From Anthostomella pinea (lineage: Eukaryota; Ascomycota; Sordariomycetes; Xylariales; Xylariaceae), in assembly GCA_963556695.1 (NCBI GenBank), contig CAUWAG010000018.1, forward strand, positions 3,348,001 through 3,412,000: DNA of 64,000 nucleotides. The letters run 5' to 3'. This document shows, piece after piece, positions 47,210-58,800 of the stretch; position 1 is the first letter of the stretch, and every line of letters begins with the position of its first letter. The position numbers and the translations under genes are program-made. The notes under the pieces are model-generated. The model had not been told where the DNA came from, searched no databases, and saw only the letters and a program-made list of their open reading frames with translations.

Positions 47210-49607
47210 ATGGCCGAACCGAAGAAGAAAGGCTTCTGGGGCGGTCTGTTCCGCAGCCGCAGCAATGCGAAGATGGTACGTGGCCAGATCGCAGCAGAGG
47301 CAGAGAGGTTACCCACTCACCAAGGATATCGCTAACAAGCTTCCGTAGGAGAAGGGTCCCCCGAGAAGAGCCAGCGAGGGCGATGCGCTCCCGCACCGAC
47401 GCAGGAATGAGGGGCCAGAGATCGCCAGCACTCGGCGTCGACCACGTCGCCCGCCACCACGTGATGCGAAAGGCAAGGGCAAAGAGCAGCCAAATGGCCA
47501 CGTCTACGAGCAGACACCGCTGTCAGAATGGCCACCCTCGGGCATCTCCAGCGAGGAGGAACTTACACTCGGCCGCGCCATGGAGCTCATCTCGCGTGGT
47601 GTGCCTGCGCACAAGGGCCACAAACGCCCTATCGCGCATGCCTCGGATCGATACTACGGCCTCTACGCGACGACGGCTGGCAACCACGGCGACGAAAACG
47701 ACGCCGCTAATCAGCACGATGCCATGACCCAGCTGATGACATTGCGGGTACAGGGCTCGGGCCCGCCGACGTTCCCATGGGAGACGCTCGAGCAGCCGAG
47801 TCTCGCATTTGGCAATGGGAGTCGGCCAGGCACCATCACACTGAACTCCTGGGTGAGCCGCTCGAGCGCCTTTCCCCCGTTGATAGCGCTCCGTGATCCT
47901 GGTATGGTACCACGAGAAGTAGATCTATCCCAGATTTTCGACCGCCTAAAGGATCTGGAGGCTGGGCTGGATGATGACAACGAGGATCTGCTATACCGAC
48001 TGTACAAGCGGTTTCTTAGGGACCCGGACAAGGTATTCAGTCTGCACAAGCGGATGGAGCAGCAGATCACCGACCTCGTCATGTGCCTGTCGAGTCCGGA
48101 CTGGATCGACTTGACGAACCCAAAGAACCAGGTAGTCACGAAATTCATTTACGACACTGGCCCCACGAACCACGACCAATATCACAAGTTCTTCTACCAG
48201 CTCCTCCTCAGTCTGGAGCTGGAGCTACGCATAAACTCACGACTGCACCAAGCCGTGGCGAAGGAGAGGCTGATGGGGCAAATACCGCCCAAGATCCAGT
48301 GGAATCTTGCTCTCGCTCGACGCTGGCGGGACTACGTACGTGTCGAGGAGTATGGCAAGACGGCCGACGAGGTGCGGCTGCGGTACAAGCTCCGGAAGCG
48401 GCAGACCAAGATGTTGAAGCGGTTTGCCCAGATGATGAAGTGGCCCAACCTCGCCGAGACCCTTGAGGAGCTGAAGCGGAGAGAGGCGGATGCGACGCTG
48501 GTTTCTGTCAGTTCTCATGCCATGGCCTTCTTCAGCGGGCTGGTGCTTCCAGGGGTAAGTCTCGACATTTCACCATGATGTACTGTATCTAAAATGGATG
48601 CTAATTGAGGAGTAGCCTACGTTCCCTTTCCTGATGATGAACAGTCTGATAGACATCGACCCGGACAAGGCAACCGACGACCTCGCTTTACTCACCCACC
48701 TACATCCCCAGTGCGGCTTCCAGTATCGTAACAGCTACACTTATTGGACTTCTACCTGCATCGTCGGCAAGGTCATTGGGCCAACGTGCCTCGAGGTGGC
48801 TGGATGGGTTGGGCCTGCGCGGCCGACGGCGGATCTCGAACGTTCACAGATTGCACGAATCCGCTCAAGAAAACCCCGCCAGCGTCTCGAACCCGAAGAC
48901 GTGACTTCGATGAACGAACGGTCGGATCCCCTGGGCCCAGCAGCCGAGGTATTTCCTGTCAAGGAGTACGAACTCCTCACGCCCAACGCCGAGGACATGA
49001 TCCATTCAGTACGGATCGAGCTGCTCAAGCTCCATCCGCTGGTGGAGAAGCATGCAGTAGGTCCCAAGTGGTTCGATGCATCAATCCAGTTCGCTATAGA
49101 TGGCGAGTCCTGGCCGTTCCGTCTCGCGTACGACGTCTCCTTCATCAATGCGTGGCCCTGTTCAGATGGGCCGCATCCACTTTTCTTCGATTACGTCTAC
49201 ACCGCCGTCAAAGCTGACGAGGTGATGGACATCATCAATTGGGGTCTACCGGGTAGCAAAGAAGGCAGCGCGCAGTCGACTCCAATTGGGAGCAGCAAGC
49301 CAGCAAGCCCGATCGCCCAGAGTGACGATGCGGAGCGGGTGTTGGTGATTGAAGCTTTCGGGGTGAGCGACAACGAGGTCCTGGTCAGGGCGTGGTGCTC
49401 GTACTGGGGACTGAACGCGGTGGTGGCGGACATCGGAAAGACCTGGTAAGACCCCTCGTGCTTGTTTGGACCGAGTGGATGAGGGAGTGAGTGAGTGGCT
49501 AACCTAATGCAACGCAACACAGCATGGCATGCGCTATCCGCGAGGCTTATGCAGCGGCCTTGACAGTTGTCATACTCGTTGAGGATCAACCGGGAGGGGC
49601 TGAGTAA
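47210..49607 (+). CDS. Conserved-looking protein of unknown function
   Basis: Four exons (47210-47275, 47349-48554, 48616-49445, 49523-49607) join in phase to 728 residues. I do not recognise the family. The N-terminus is basic (MAEPKKKGFWGGLFRSRSNA), followed by a disordered Arg/Pro-rich region with RRRPRRPPPRD. From about residue 90 the sequence looks folded: helical, charged segments such as LYRLYKRFLRDPDKVFSLHK, YHKFFYQLLLSLELELRINS and ALARRWRDYVRVEEYGKTAD, and hydrophobic patches (AMAFFSGLVLPG, PTFPFLMMNSLIDID). The C-terminus, VLVIEAFGVSDNEVLVRAWC, then GLNAVVADIGKTCMACAIRE, is Cys-containing and completed by an 85-nt last exon with conserved-looking phase. No signal peptide or clear membrane helix. 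Cytosolic or membrane-peripheral; function unknown. Confidence 0.75.
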
Positions 49608-51232
49608 CGACCATGATGATGACGACTCTGGGAGGTGTTCCGAGAGGGATGCCTGCATGAAAACGCCACGATGGGACGAGAAAACACGAAGCACAGGCGG
49701 CCTGTGCATCAATGCCCAGAACGATGACGATGCTCACGATGCACTATGGACTATACCAGGCATGATTACATATGAGCCAGCTGGCTTCACAGGGGAATTT
49801 GCTTCATAAAAGCGGGGGAGGAGTCCGGTCCGCAGGGTATACCCAATGACGGCGTTTTATTACTTAGCCAATACATCCAGTTATTACTGTATTTCCTTTT
49901 CACATTTTTCACGATAACTTCATTCTGGATGTGATATGTGTGGTAGCTCGGGGTATGCAGATTTAATCCCGCGGTTGATCGACAGCGTTGCCTGCCCGTT
50001 CGCGATGGTAGCCCACGAGACTAAAAACGCGGTGTGACGCCGGTGTGTGGTGAGGAAGGGTTTTACTTTACTACCGTACCTTTTGCCAGCATCGTGAGAA
50101 TCGAGAGATACGCTGGCCGGATACCTACCAACAGTTACCCGAGGCCATGCAGCCGCCCACTCTTCCACACACCGCACACCAGGCTCGTTCACGGTACGAT
50201 AACCTGGCAGGCCTGGATCGCCTGGATCGCCTGGGATGGACATCCTCTTCTAAAAATACTGTGGCTTGGCTGCTTGGCTGCTTGACCGAGGGAGTGGGAG
50301 TGATGTGGGGGTGGCCCTGTGTTGGAGAAGCTCCCTCAACAAATCCCACGATAGCCACTTCTATTGTCACGCTGCGATGGATTCCAGCCTCTAGGAGCAT
50401 CGGGAATGAAAAAAAAAAAGATATGGTCAGCTTGGAGGGGGTAACGATCAGCAGCTACCCTAGACATCCGATTAGCGGCTCTAAGCTGGCCTGAGCTCTG
50501 GGCCCCTGGTTTGACTCCCCCGCACCAGTTCCCCGCTGTAAGCTGTGCCTGCTCCACGCCGGTGACGACATTGGCCACCATAGCTCCCTCTGCCTCTTCC
50601 ACGACATTTTCCCAGCCAGAAGGTTGTGATCCCAAGTCGACAGACCGCAGGATTGCTTGTAAGACATCTTCACTCACACATCAGTCACCAATCCCGGACG
50701 TTGAGTTACACAATAAGCCTCAACGAATCTCCCGCGCCGTGAACCCCCCCTGCCATTGGACGAACCAGAGTCGTCTTGCACTGCTTAGGGTTTTGTGGCT
50801 TGCAAGCTTGAGGGCATCACTTCCTATCATGGAGTAAGTTCAGTCTGAATGGCGGTGCTGAGTGGACGCCCGTTGGTGCTTCACAATCGTAGCTGGAATA
50901 AGTACCGGCAAGGTCACCATGGTACACCGAGAGACAGGGACCCTTGACTGCAGGTGGTTGCTGTTGATTATGACGGTACTTGTTCCAGGTGCACAGGCGT
51001 GACAGGAATACCTCCCTTACCCCAGGCCCAGGCACAGGATGCTGAATCCAATGCTTTATTTGTTTGCACCATCCTGATCCTTGAATCCTGCCCTCTGACC
51101 AGCATTTCTTATTATTTAGTACTCGCAACGTAATTCACTTCGAGAACAACGTGCGTCTCTCGCCAACCAAACTCACACCATCTTTACCCTTTCTGCACTC
51201 TCCTTTCTGCACTCTTTCACAACACCGACAAG
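49608..51232. other. Intergenic, 1.6 kb
   Basis: No gene supported. It contains the small tandem repeat listed separately, a GGCTGCTT x2 repeat near 50269-50284, and an A10 run near 50410. A C/T-rich leader (51160-51220) precedes the sugar-kinase start, with a nine-base direct repeat of TTTCTGCAC. Confidence 0.55.
50212..50235. repeat. Tandem 9-mer CCTGGATCG, 2.6 copies
   Basis: Two exact copies and a partial third in intergenic DNA. Confidence 0.85.
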
Positions 51233-53318
51233 ATGGGCGACGACGCTAGAGAAGCTGTTGACACCATGCATAAGGACCACTACATTGGCATCGATGTCGG
51301 CACGGGCTCTGCTCGCGCATGCTGTAAGTCACACTAACTAGCCTCTTTCCCTTTGGCATTTCGCCAGAGTTATTTCTCTGTCGCTGGGAGCTTTCCCCTT
51401 TGAGACATGCCTTAGAGAACTCCAGCCCAATCAATTGCCAAAGAACTAGAAGGAGTGGTTATTGACTAGAGATATTGCAGTGATCGACAGCTCTGGCGAC
51501 ATCAAGGCCCTCGCATCCGAGGCGATCAAGCTATGGCAACCCGAGCAAGGTTACTATGTATGAGGCTCCGGCTCTCCTGTCTCGACCAATGGGCCTTTTA
51601 GGCTAATCAGATATCCAGGAACAATCCACCACAGATATCTGGCACTGCATCTGCCACTGCGTCCAGCGAGTCATCAACCAATCCGGTGTTGACAGCTCTC
51701 TGATCAAAGGCCTGGGTTTTGATGCCACTTGCTCTCTGTCCGTCTTCTCAAGTGACACCGACGAGCCCATCCCGGTCACCGGACCCAACTTCGAGAACGA
51801 TGGCAACGACCGTAATGTCATCCTATGGCTGGACCACAGACCTGTGGAGGAGACGGAGAAGATCAATGCCACTGGCCACAACCTGCTGCGATACGTCGGT
51901 GGCAAGATGAGCATAGAGATGGAGATCCCCAAAGTCTTGTGGCTGAAAAACCACATGCCCCCGGAGCTGTTCGATCGCTGCAAGTTCTATGACTTGGGAG
52001 ACGCCCTGACACACCTGGCTACGGGCAACGAGAACCGAAGCTTCTGCAGCACCGTCTGCAAACAGGGATACGTACCTGTAGGCGTCGATGGCAGTGAAAA
52101 GGGTTGGCAAGAGGACTTCTTCAAGACCATTGGCCTGAGTGACTTGACCAAGGATAACTTCAAGCGCATGGGAGGAGTCAACGGAGTGGTGAGCCTATTT
52201 TCTTACCCACGTGTAAGATGACTTGAGCACTTCGCTGACCTGAATGCTAGAACGGCAAATACCTGAGTGCCGGAGAGCTCGCCGGTACCTTATCCGAGCA
52301 TGCAGCCCAACAGCTGGGCCTACCTGCTGGTATCGCAGTTGGCAGCGGTGTCATTGATGCCTATGCTGGCTGGATCGGTACGGTTGGAGCCAAGGTCGAC
52401 ACCCAATACGGTCACGCCGATTCGACCCATGCTGCAAACGACCTGGCTCAGGCGTCTACTCGACTCGCTGCCGTGGCTGGCACATCGACCTGCCACTTGG
52501 CCATGTCTGAGGACCCCGTATTCGTGAATGGTGTGTGGGGACCATATCGGGACGTTCTTCTTCCCGGCTTCTGGCTGGCAGAAGGTGGGCAGTCAGCAAC
52601 TGGCGAGCTTCTGCGGCATGTCATCGAGACGCACCCGGCGCATAAGGAGGTGCTGCCTCTCGCGGAAGCCATGCACATGAACATCTATGACTACATGAAC
52701 GGCCACCTCCGCGAGATGGCTGAAAAGGCTGGCACGCCTACAGTTTCGTACCTTGGTCGACACTTCTTCTTCTATGGTGACCTATGGGGCAACCGGTCAC
52801 CGGTCGCGGATCCCAACATGAAAGGTGCTGCCATCGGACTTAGCTCAGACTCGAGTGCCAATGGTCTGGCCCTGTACTACTACGCCACGATGGAGTTCAT
52901 TGCGTTGCAGACGCGCCAGATCATCGAGGCGATGAACAAGTCGGGCCACAACATCCAGACCATTTTCATGTCTGGCAGCCAGTGTCAGAACGACCTGCTG
53001 ATGGACCTGATCGCTACGGCCTGCCACATGCCGGTACTGATCCCGCGATATGTACACGCTGCTGTGGTACACGGAGCAGCCATGCTCGGCGCAAAGGCTG
53101 CAAGCGCCGATCACGAGGGCAAGACGGAGAACCTCTGGAGCATCATGGACCGGATGAGCAAACCTGGTCGGCTCGTTAAGCCCGGGACCGACAAGAATGA
53201 GAAGAAGCTCCTGGATGCGAAATACGAGGTGTTCCTTGAGCAGTGCCGTACCCAGCAAGAGTACCGCAAGAAGGTTGACGAAGCTACCTCCAGCTGGCTT
53301 GAGGAGCATAGAAAATAG
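51233..53318 (+). CDS. FGGY-family carbohydrate kinase, D-ribulokinase-like
   Basis: Four exons (51233-51323, 51481-51557, 51619-52188, 52251-53318) join in phase to 601 residues. FGGY kinases phosphorylate sugars with ATP; this subgroup, with yeast YDR109C and human FGGY, acts on D-ribulose. The N-terminal phosphate-binding loop is YIGIDVGTGSARAC. GLGFDATCSLSVF and NVILWLDHRP carry the typical sugar-binding and catalytic region, and GSGVIDAYAGWIG supplies the conserved catalytic-type aspartate (the GxxDA motif). In the C-terminal domain, AVAGTSTCHLAMS and FMSGSQCQNDLLMDLIATAC, then VHGAAMLGAKAA, are the ATP-binding signatures. Length fits this subgroup, longer than bacterial xylulokinases. 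Joining exon 1 to exon 2 makes a Leu at the junction. A broken transposon lies 290 bases downstream. Confidence 0.9.
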
Positions 53319-53530
53319 TGGCATGATTAGCCTGGCGTATGCGTGGACGGGGTCTAAAAGGACTGGCTATGTTTTCCCTTGGGTGGATAGAGGCGAATGA
53401 TGCTTGATGGTTTGCCTAGATAGAATGGCGTCCCTTTGATGAATTTATGCATGAATTCTTCGCTGATTTCCCGGGTAAATAAGATATTACACTGTAAAGT
53501 AGTCCACTAAAGCCCCAATTGTAAACAAAT

Positions 53531-53558
53531 CATGCCTATGGAATAGAAAATAGGCATG
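53531..53558. other. 9-bp perfect inverted repeat
   Basis: CATGCCTAT and ATAGGCATG separated by ten bases, about 210 bases after the sugar-kinase stop codon. Could form a hairpin in its 3' UTR; no function known. Confidence 0.7.
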
Positions 53559-53610
53559 TATGAAGTGTAGAGAGCGGTTCAAACATTTGGGGCTTGCTCT
53601 GGAGTCTGTA

Positions 53611-53729
53611 CCCGTGCCCCGCACCACTTTATATGGTGAGCCCTAGCGAGGTGCCACTTTCCACCTCGCTAGGGCTCACCATATAAAGTGGTGCTCACCA
53701 CAGTAGCACACCAACCACAATAACACACC
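53611..53729. repeat. Left terminal inverted repeat, with 30-bp inverted insertion
   Basis: Matches the right end base for base apart from one change (ATATAAAG against ACATAAAG) and 30 extra bases (53631-53660). The extra bases create a perfect 32-bp inverted repeat, 53622-53653 against 53662-53693, around an 8-base spacer. Confidence 0.93.
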
Positions 53730-54034
53730 AATACGAGGTTATTCAATATTAAAATTTACGTAGCGACCGCATCTTCTTGCCAGATTCGTAGATATCAGCA
53801 GCAGGCAGTCTCTTAGTAGTCCTCTAATGCCTGGCTAACTTTGCTGCCTTTTTAGTGAGGTTTTTTCATGGTTGGAGCTCCTTCTTTGCCAGGGCATCCG
53901 CCTTTTTTAAAGGCCTGTTGCGGTCTCTTGCTCCTTTTCCTTTGCTATTTGACGCCCGATTTCAACTGTGAGTACTCTTCCTGATTAGAGAGAAGTGTTT
54001 TTTGTAGACTTGTGCTGTTTGTTAACTTAAGAAG

Positions 54035-55424
54035 CTAATTCGGTCTTCCAAGGTCCATTTTGGTCTGGACTAGCTGAAAGGCGTGGAAGCGTCCCCCCTT
54101 GGATAGGAGCCTGATCCTCTTAATATCTTCAGGAGTAAGATCCCTGCCATCGTCTAGGTTATTTAAGGCCTTGTCTACTTGATAAGCGACCTTGTGAATC
54201 TGCCGAATTGTAGCTGAGGTGGTAATTAGAGAGAAACCAGGCTGGTTAAGGGGGGGTGATAGGGTCCTTGCACGAGCTTCGCGCTCCTTCAACTGGTTAA
54301 TCACAACTGACGGGTTGAAGGGATAGATGCCCGTTTTCTTGAAGGCAGAAAGGATAGTGGCGTTCTTAAAAGCTTGCTGGTAAACCCCTTCAATATATGA
54401 AAGGAACTCGATTTTCCCAATATGTGTGAGACCATCACGCACTATAATATACAAGGCTTTAACATGGTAGTGCTTCAAGGGCTGGAAAACCACCACATCG
54501 AGCGGCTGTAATAAATACGTCATATTTAGAGGGAGACCAAAAGGGATAATGCCATTGTCGTCACAATATCTAATGAACTGTATTGTGTGGTGGCTACCGT
54601 GATCGTCGATAATTAGGAGCCTCTTTATACCAACTTGAGAGGTCTTAGAGTGCTTGTTAGAGTGTTTAATCCACTCTAGGCTGATCTTATCATTCAAATA
54701 ACTTTTTTCCGCAGTTGTAATCGCCATTCTGGGGTCTAATTCAGGTACCTTGTACCATGGAGATATGGAGGGTGCCAGAGAGGATAAGGAAGCCTGGGAC
54801 AACCTCGCCTGCCGCAGAGATAGCTTATATGTCAGTAGCAGACTCCTTATTTTCTGGTATTTCAAAATAATGGGCTCTTTTTTGCTTGGTGACAACCATC
54901 TGGTCCTTTCCAATCCTTAATCGAAAGCCAGTCTTGTTCATGTTCCACAGGTCGTCAGGGAGGATGCCCTCCTCCCTGATGACCCTCCCCAGCTTCTGAA
55001 AGTACTCTTTAGTGCGTTTCGAGTCTTCAGCAGCTTACCGATCTTGTGAAAGAACCTTCTGAGGCTGCTTAAAGTATCCGTTCCGCTTGATAAAGCGGGA
55101 GGCTCAATTCTTACCAACTGTGGGTAGTTCCGTGATCGCGGCACTCGCCGACTCCTTAAGCAGCAAGTTAACAGCCTCTGTGATGAATTCTGGCCTCAAA
55201 GAAAGATTAATGGTATCTAGACGGTCGATATAAGCACAGACGGTCTTTTCTTGTGTCGCATTCAGCTTGGTGAGTGGTTCTCGTGGTCCTTTTTTAGAAG
55301 GGATGCCCTGCAAGCGGTTGCGGAAGCGCTCCCTTGGAACCCCAAATTAGCGGTAGATACCACGTTCAGAGGCATCTGAATGCTCGTTGGCATATTCTAC
55401 GGCTTTGTGAATACGGGATTCCAT
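54035..55424 (-). pseudogene. pogo/Fot1-type transposase, broken (stops, frameshift, lost catalytic Asp)
   Basis: The start at 55424 opens MESRIHKAVEYANEHSD, a Psq-type helix-turn-helix N-terminus, followed by a CENP-B-like region. In this first frame stops occur at 55349-55347 (TAA), 55106-55104 (TGA) and 55037-55035 (TAA), and another lies further in. Near 54770 the frame shifts; the rest is open to 54035. The DDE_1 domain is recognisable: the usual first-Asp motif MDETG reads MNKTG (54941-54930), so that Asp is Asn and the next Glu is Lys; the second Asp lies in LLIIDDHGSHHT (about 54607) and the third in LLQPLDVVVFQPLK (about 54499). Many of the changes are C:G to T:A transitions. It cannot make a working transposase. 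Confidence 0.92.
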
Positions 55425-55499
55425 CGTAAAAAAATCGTCTGTCCAAAGAGACAATGACTTTGATGTGGTTTTGACTGGAGGGTGGTTATTTTGGAAGAC

Positions 55500-55589
55500 T
55501 GGTGTGTTATTGTGGTTGGTGTGCTACTGTGGTGAGCACCACTTTATGTGGTGAGCCCTAGCGAGGTGGAAAGTGGTGCGGGGCACGGG
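55500..55589. repeat. Right terminal inverted repeat
   Basis: Ninety bases ending CACGGG before the TA duplication. It is the uninterrupted version and shows the ancestral end structure, including a 9-bp CACCACTTT/AAAGTGGTG inner inverted repeat. Confidence 0.93.
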
Positions 55590-55811
55590 TACCTAGCGGG
55601 TGGAATCAACCAGTGAAATGAATGTGGGGTCCGGGCACACAGTCCGCGACAGCTCCCTGCTGCCCTGCCGCGCCTGAGCTTGCCTTGTTGATTGGTTTTT
55701 TCAGCCTTGTCACTAAATTCCACATCGGGCTCTCTTCACTGCAAAAACACCAAGCCTCTGTTCGGCATCCCTGGTTTCCTTAACAGCGACTCAGCAACAC
55801 CAGCATTTACG

Positions 55812-58800
55812 ATGTCGTTGTTTTCTAAACCACAGCAACCAGCCACGGGTGGTGGGAGTCTGTTTGCTGGTTTATCTACACCCGGCGCGAACACGAATAC
55901 CAACCAACCTGCGCCGACATCTTCCCTGTTCGGCGGCTCGACCAATACGCAAGCACCATCGGGTAGTCTTTTCGGAAACACGGTTGCTGGCTCTCAGGCG
56001 AGCTCTAGTCAGCCCGCCCAGACGTCTTCGCTATTTGGAGGATTGTCTGCGCAGCAGCCTGCTGGGAGTCTGTTCGGTGGTGCCCAGAACACCCAGCAAA
56101 CACAACAGCAGCAACCGCAGGCGCAGACTGGAAGCTTGTTCGGAGGCTCGCTCCTTTCATCGCAACCGCAAACGACATCACAACCGCAGGCAGGAGGTCT
56201 CTTCGGCGGATCTACCACAACTCAACAACCACAGACGGGGAGTTTGTTTGGTGGGACCACAACCCAGAGCCAGCCTGCAGCTGGTGGACTCGGGGCTACG
56301 ACGACCAACCAAGCACAAGGTACTTCCAGTCTTGGAGCAACTCAACAACAACAACAGCAACAACAACAACCGAACGCGTCAACGAACGGCGGCGCGCTAC
56401 CTCAGGGCAACACGACCGGTTACTTCGACAGTCTCCTCTCAAAGAGTAAGAAACAAGCATCCGGAGATTATCCCCTCGAAGACCTTCCCAGCCTGCAGCT
56501 TGGCTTGGGCGACCTTCGACAGCGCCTTCGGAAATTGGGACCGCAGACCGACCCTCTACAGCATGGCAAGGCCCAGTACATGCTGGCAGCCTCTGGCGTT
56601 GACCCTGGAGCTGCCGTGAAGGACCTCAAGTATTTCAATATCCAGAACGCTGGGCGGACGGAACGACCTGCCGCTGGCTCCGCCCCTGCCGAGATCGACG
56701 TCGAAGCATACCTCGCAAATCTACAGACAAAGACAACGCTGAGCATGATCGCCGACGGCCTCGAGAGATCCGCTAGAGACTTTGACAACTTCCTGGAAGA
56801 CAATATTACAATGGAGTGGGAAGCGCAGAGAAAGCGTATCTACGAGCACTTCGGCATCAAGACACGGGACGACGATGCTGCGGGAGCACCGGGCAGAGAG
56901 TCGCAAGGAGGTTTCGGTCGGTCACGAAGAGCTCCTAAGGCCTCCCGGTCGGCGGCTGCGAGTGTGAAGGGCAGTGCCTTCGGGCGATCAAACCTTCAGA
57001 AGTCCGTCATTGGGACACCTAGCAAGATTGGATCCCACCAATCCGAATTCAAAGACGTCGAGGACGCAATAGGGACTTCGATAGCGAACAATGGTGCTAC
57101 CAATGACCGGTTTGTAAGAGAGAAACAGGGGAATCTCGCAGAACGAATACACCAACTCAATTTGGCTCGGATCGAGAAAACGCCATACCCCATCCTCCAC
57201 GAGCTCGCCGATGTGGAGAGCAAAACTGTGGATAGACATGCTCAGCAATTGGTTGACGCTTACCACGCTGCCATGTCTATCGTGGACGAGAATCCCGAAG
57301 CCGAGACATTTGCTGGAGATGCGACGGCCAAAGAACGCCAGTTTAAGGACAACTACCTAGACCCGAATGACAAGTCCCTCGCTTCAGTGACGATGCGAAG
57401 GAGGATACTCAATGGCGCGAATCGCTTCCTCGAGAAGAAGTTCTTCAGCGAAGTGGAGAGCGTCATTGCTAAACACCCCCGGGAAGCCAGCCTTGGTGGT
57501 CGTCCAGATGTTATCAGCAAGATACAAGCTTATGTCCGGTTACGACATGCTAGGAAAGACCTTGTACCAGACAACATCGAACTGCAGCAAGTTGATGGAG
57601 AGTTCGTTTGGGCCGTCGTCTTCTTCCTATTACGGGCTGGTCACATCGCCGAGGCTGCTGACTATGTCAAAACACAGTCGACGACTTTCCGGGCTATCGA
57701 TCGCACGTTTGCATCGTATCTTCTCGAATACGTGGCTAGTCCCGAGCGACGGCTGAGGCGTCAGCTGCAGGACAGATGCAACAACGAGTACAACCAGCGC
57801 GCACGCAACGCGCCGGACAACTCGATCGACCCTTACCGCATGGCCTGCTACAAGATCGTGGGCCGCTGCGACGTCAGTAACCGCACTCTCGATAACCTGA
57901 ACACCGAGATTGATGACTGGGTCTGGCTTCAATTCAATCTTGCCCGTGAGAACGACAAAGCAACCGAAGTGGCTGCAGAGTCATATGGCTTGATGGACCT
58001 CCGAGCAAGCATCAAGGAAATCGGCCTGAAGCATTTCCCCAAGAACCCTACCGAAGACACGAACAGCACGTTCGGCATGTTCTTCTACCTCCAAATACTG
58101 GCGGGCATGTTCGAACAAGCGGTGGCGTACCTTTATACCTTCTCCTATGTCGATGCTGTTCACTTCGCCATTGGGCTTGAGTACTACGGGCTGATCCGGC
58201 CTGCGGATCCATGGACTACTTCAGACACGCTCCTGTCGCACGACACTCGCTCCAAGCCTCAGCTGAGCTTCGGGCGCATGCTGGGCTTCTATACACGGGA
58301 CTTCCGGGCGGCGGATGTTGCATCGGCGGTCGATTATCTCACGCTGATCTGCCTCAACGCCGACTTAGGTGGCGAAGCGGGCCGGCAGCAGGCGGAGTTA
58401 TGCCACGTAGCCTTGCGAGAGCTGGTCCTGGAGTCTCGAGAGTTCAGTAAGCTTATTGGCGACATAAGACCAGATGGACGCCGGATCATTGGTCTCATTG
58501 AAGAACGTGGCCCGCTCATCGGCCTGCGGGAAGAGGACGACTTTGTCAAGGCAGTGACCCTTCAGGCAGCCCGGTTCGCTGACGACAACGGGAGAACTAC
58601 CGACGCGGTGCTGTTGTACCATCTTGCTAGCGACTTCGACAGTGTGTTGACGATTGTCAGCCGCGCCCTGAGCGAGGCTATTGCACTCGAGATTGGCGAA
58701 GACCCCATGCGCCTCATGCCGGTTAAGCCGCGAGCAAGCGCCGAGGATGCCCAGGCGCAGCCCGGAAGCAGTCTGAGTCTCGCATCGATTGACGACCCGA

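Larger units (their letters stand above)
53611..55589 (-). mobile_element. Tc1/mariner-superfamily DNA transposon, pogo/Fot1 type, inactive
   Basis: A complete element of 1979 bp, bounded on both sides by TA (53609-53610 and 55590-55591), the target duplication of this superfamily. The ends match as inverted repeats of about 90 bases beginning CCCGTGCCCCGCACCACTTT. The single internal gene is a minus-strand DDE_1 transposase, now a pseudogene. The element sits between the sugar-kinase gene and the NIC96 gene; its right end is 222 bases from the NIC96 start codon. Confidence 0.95.
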
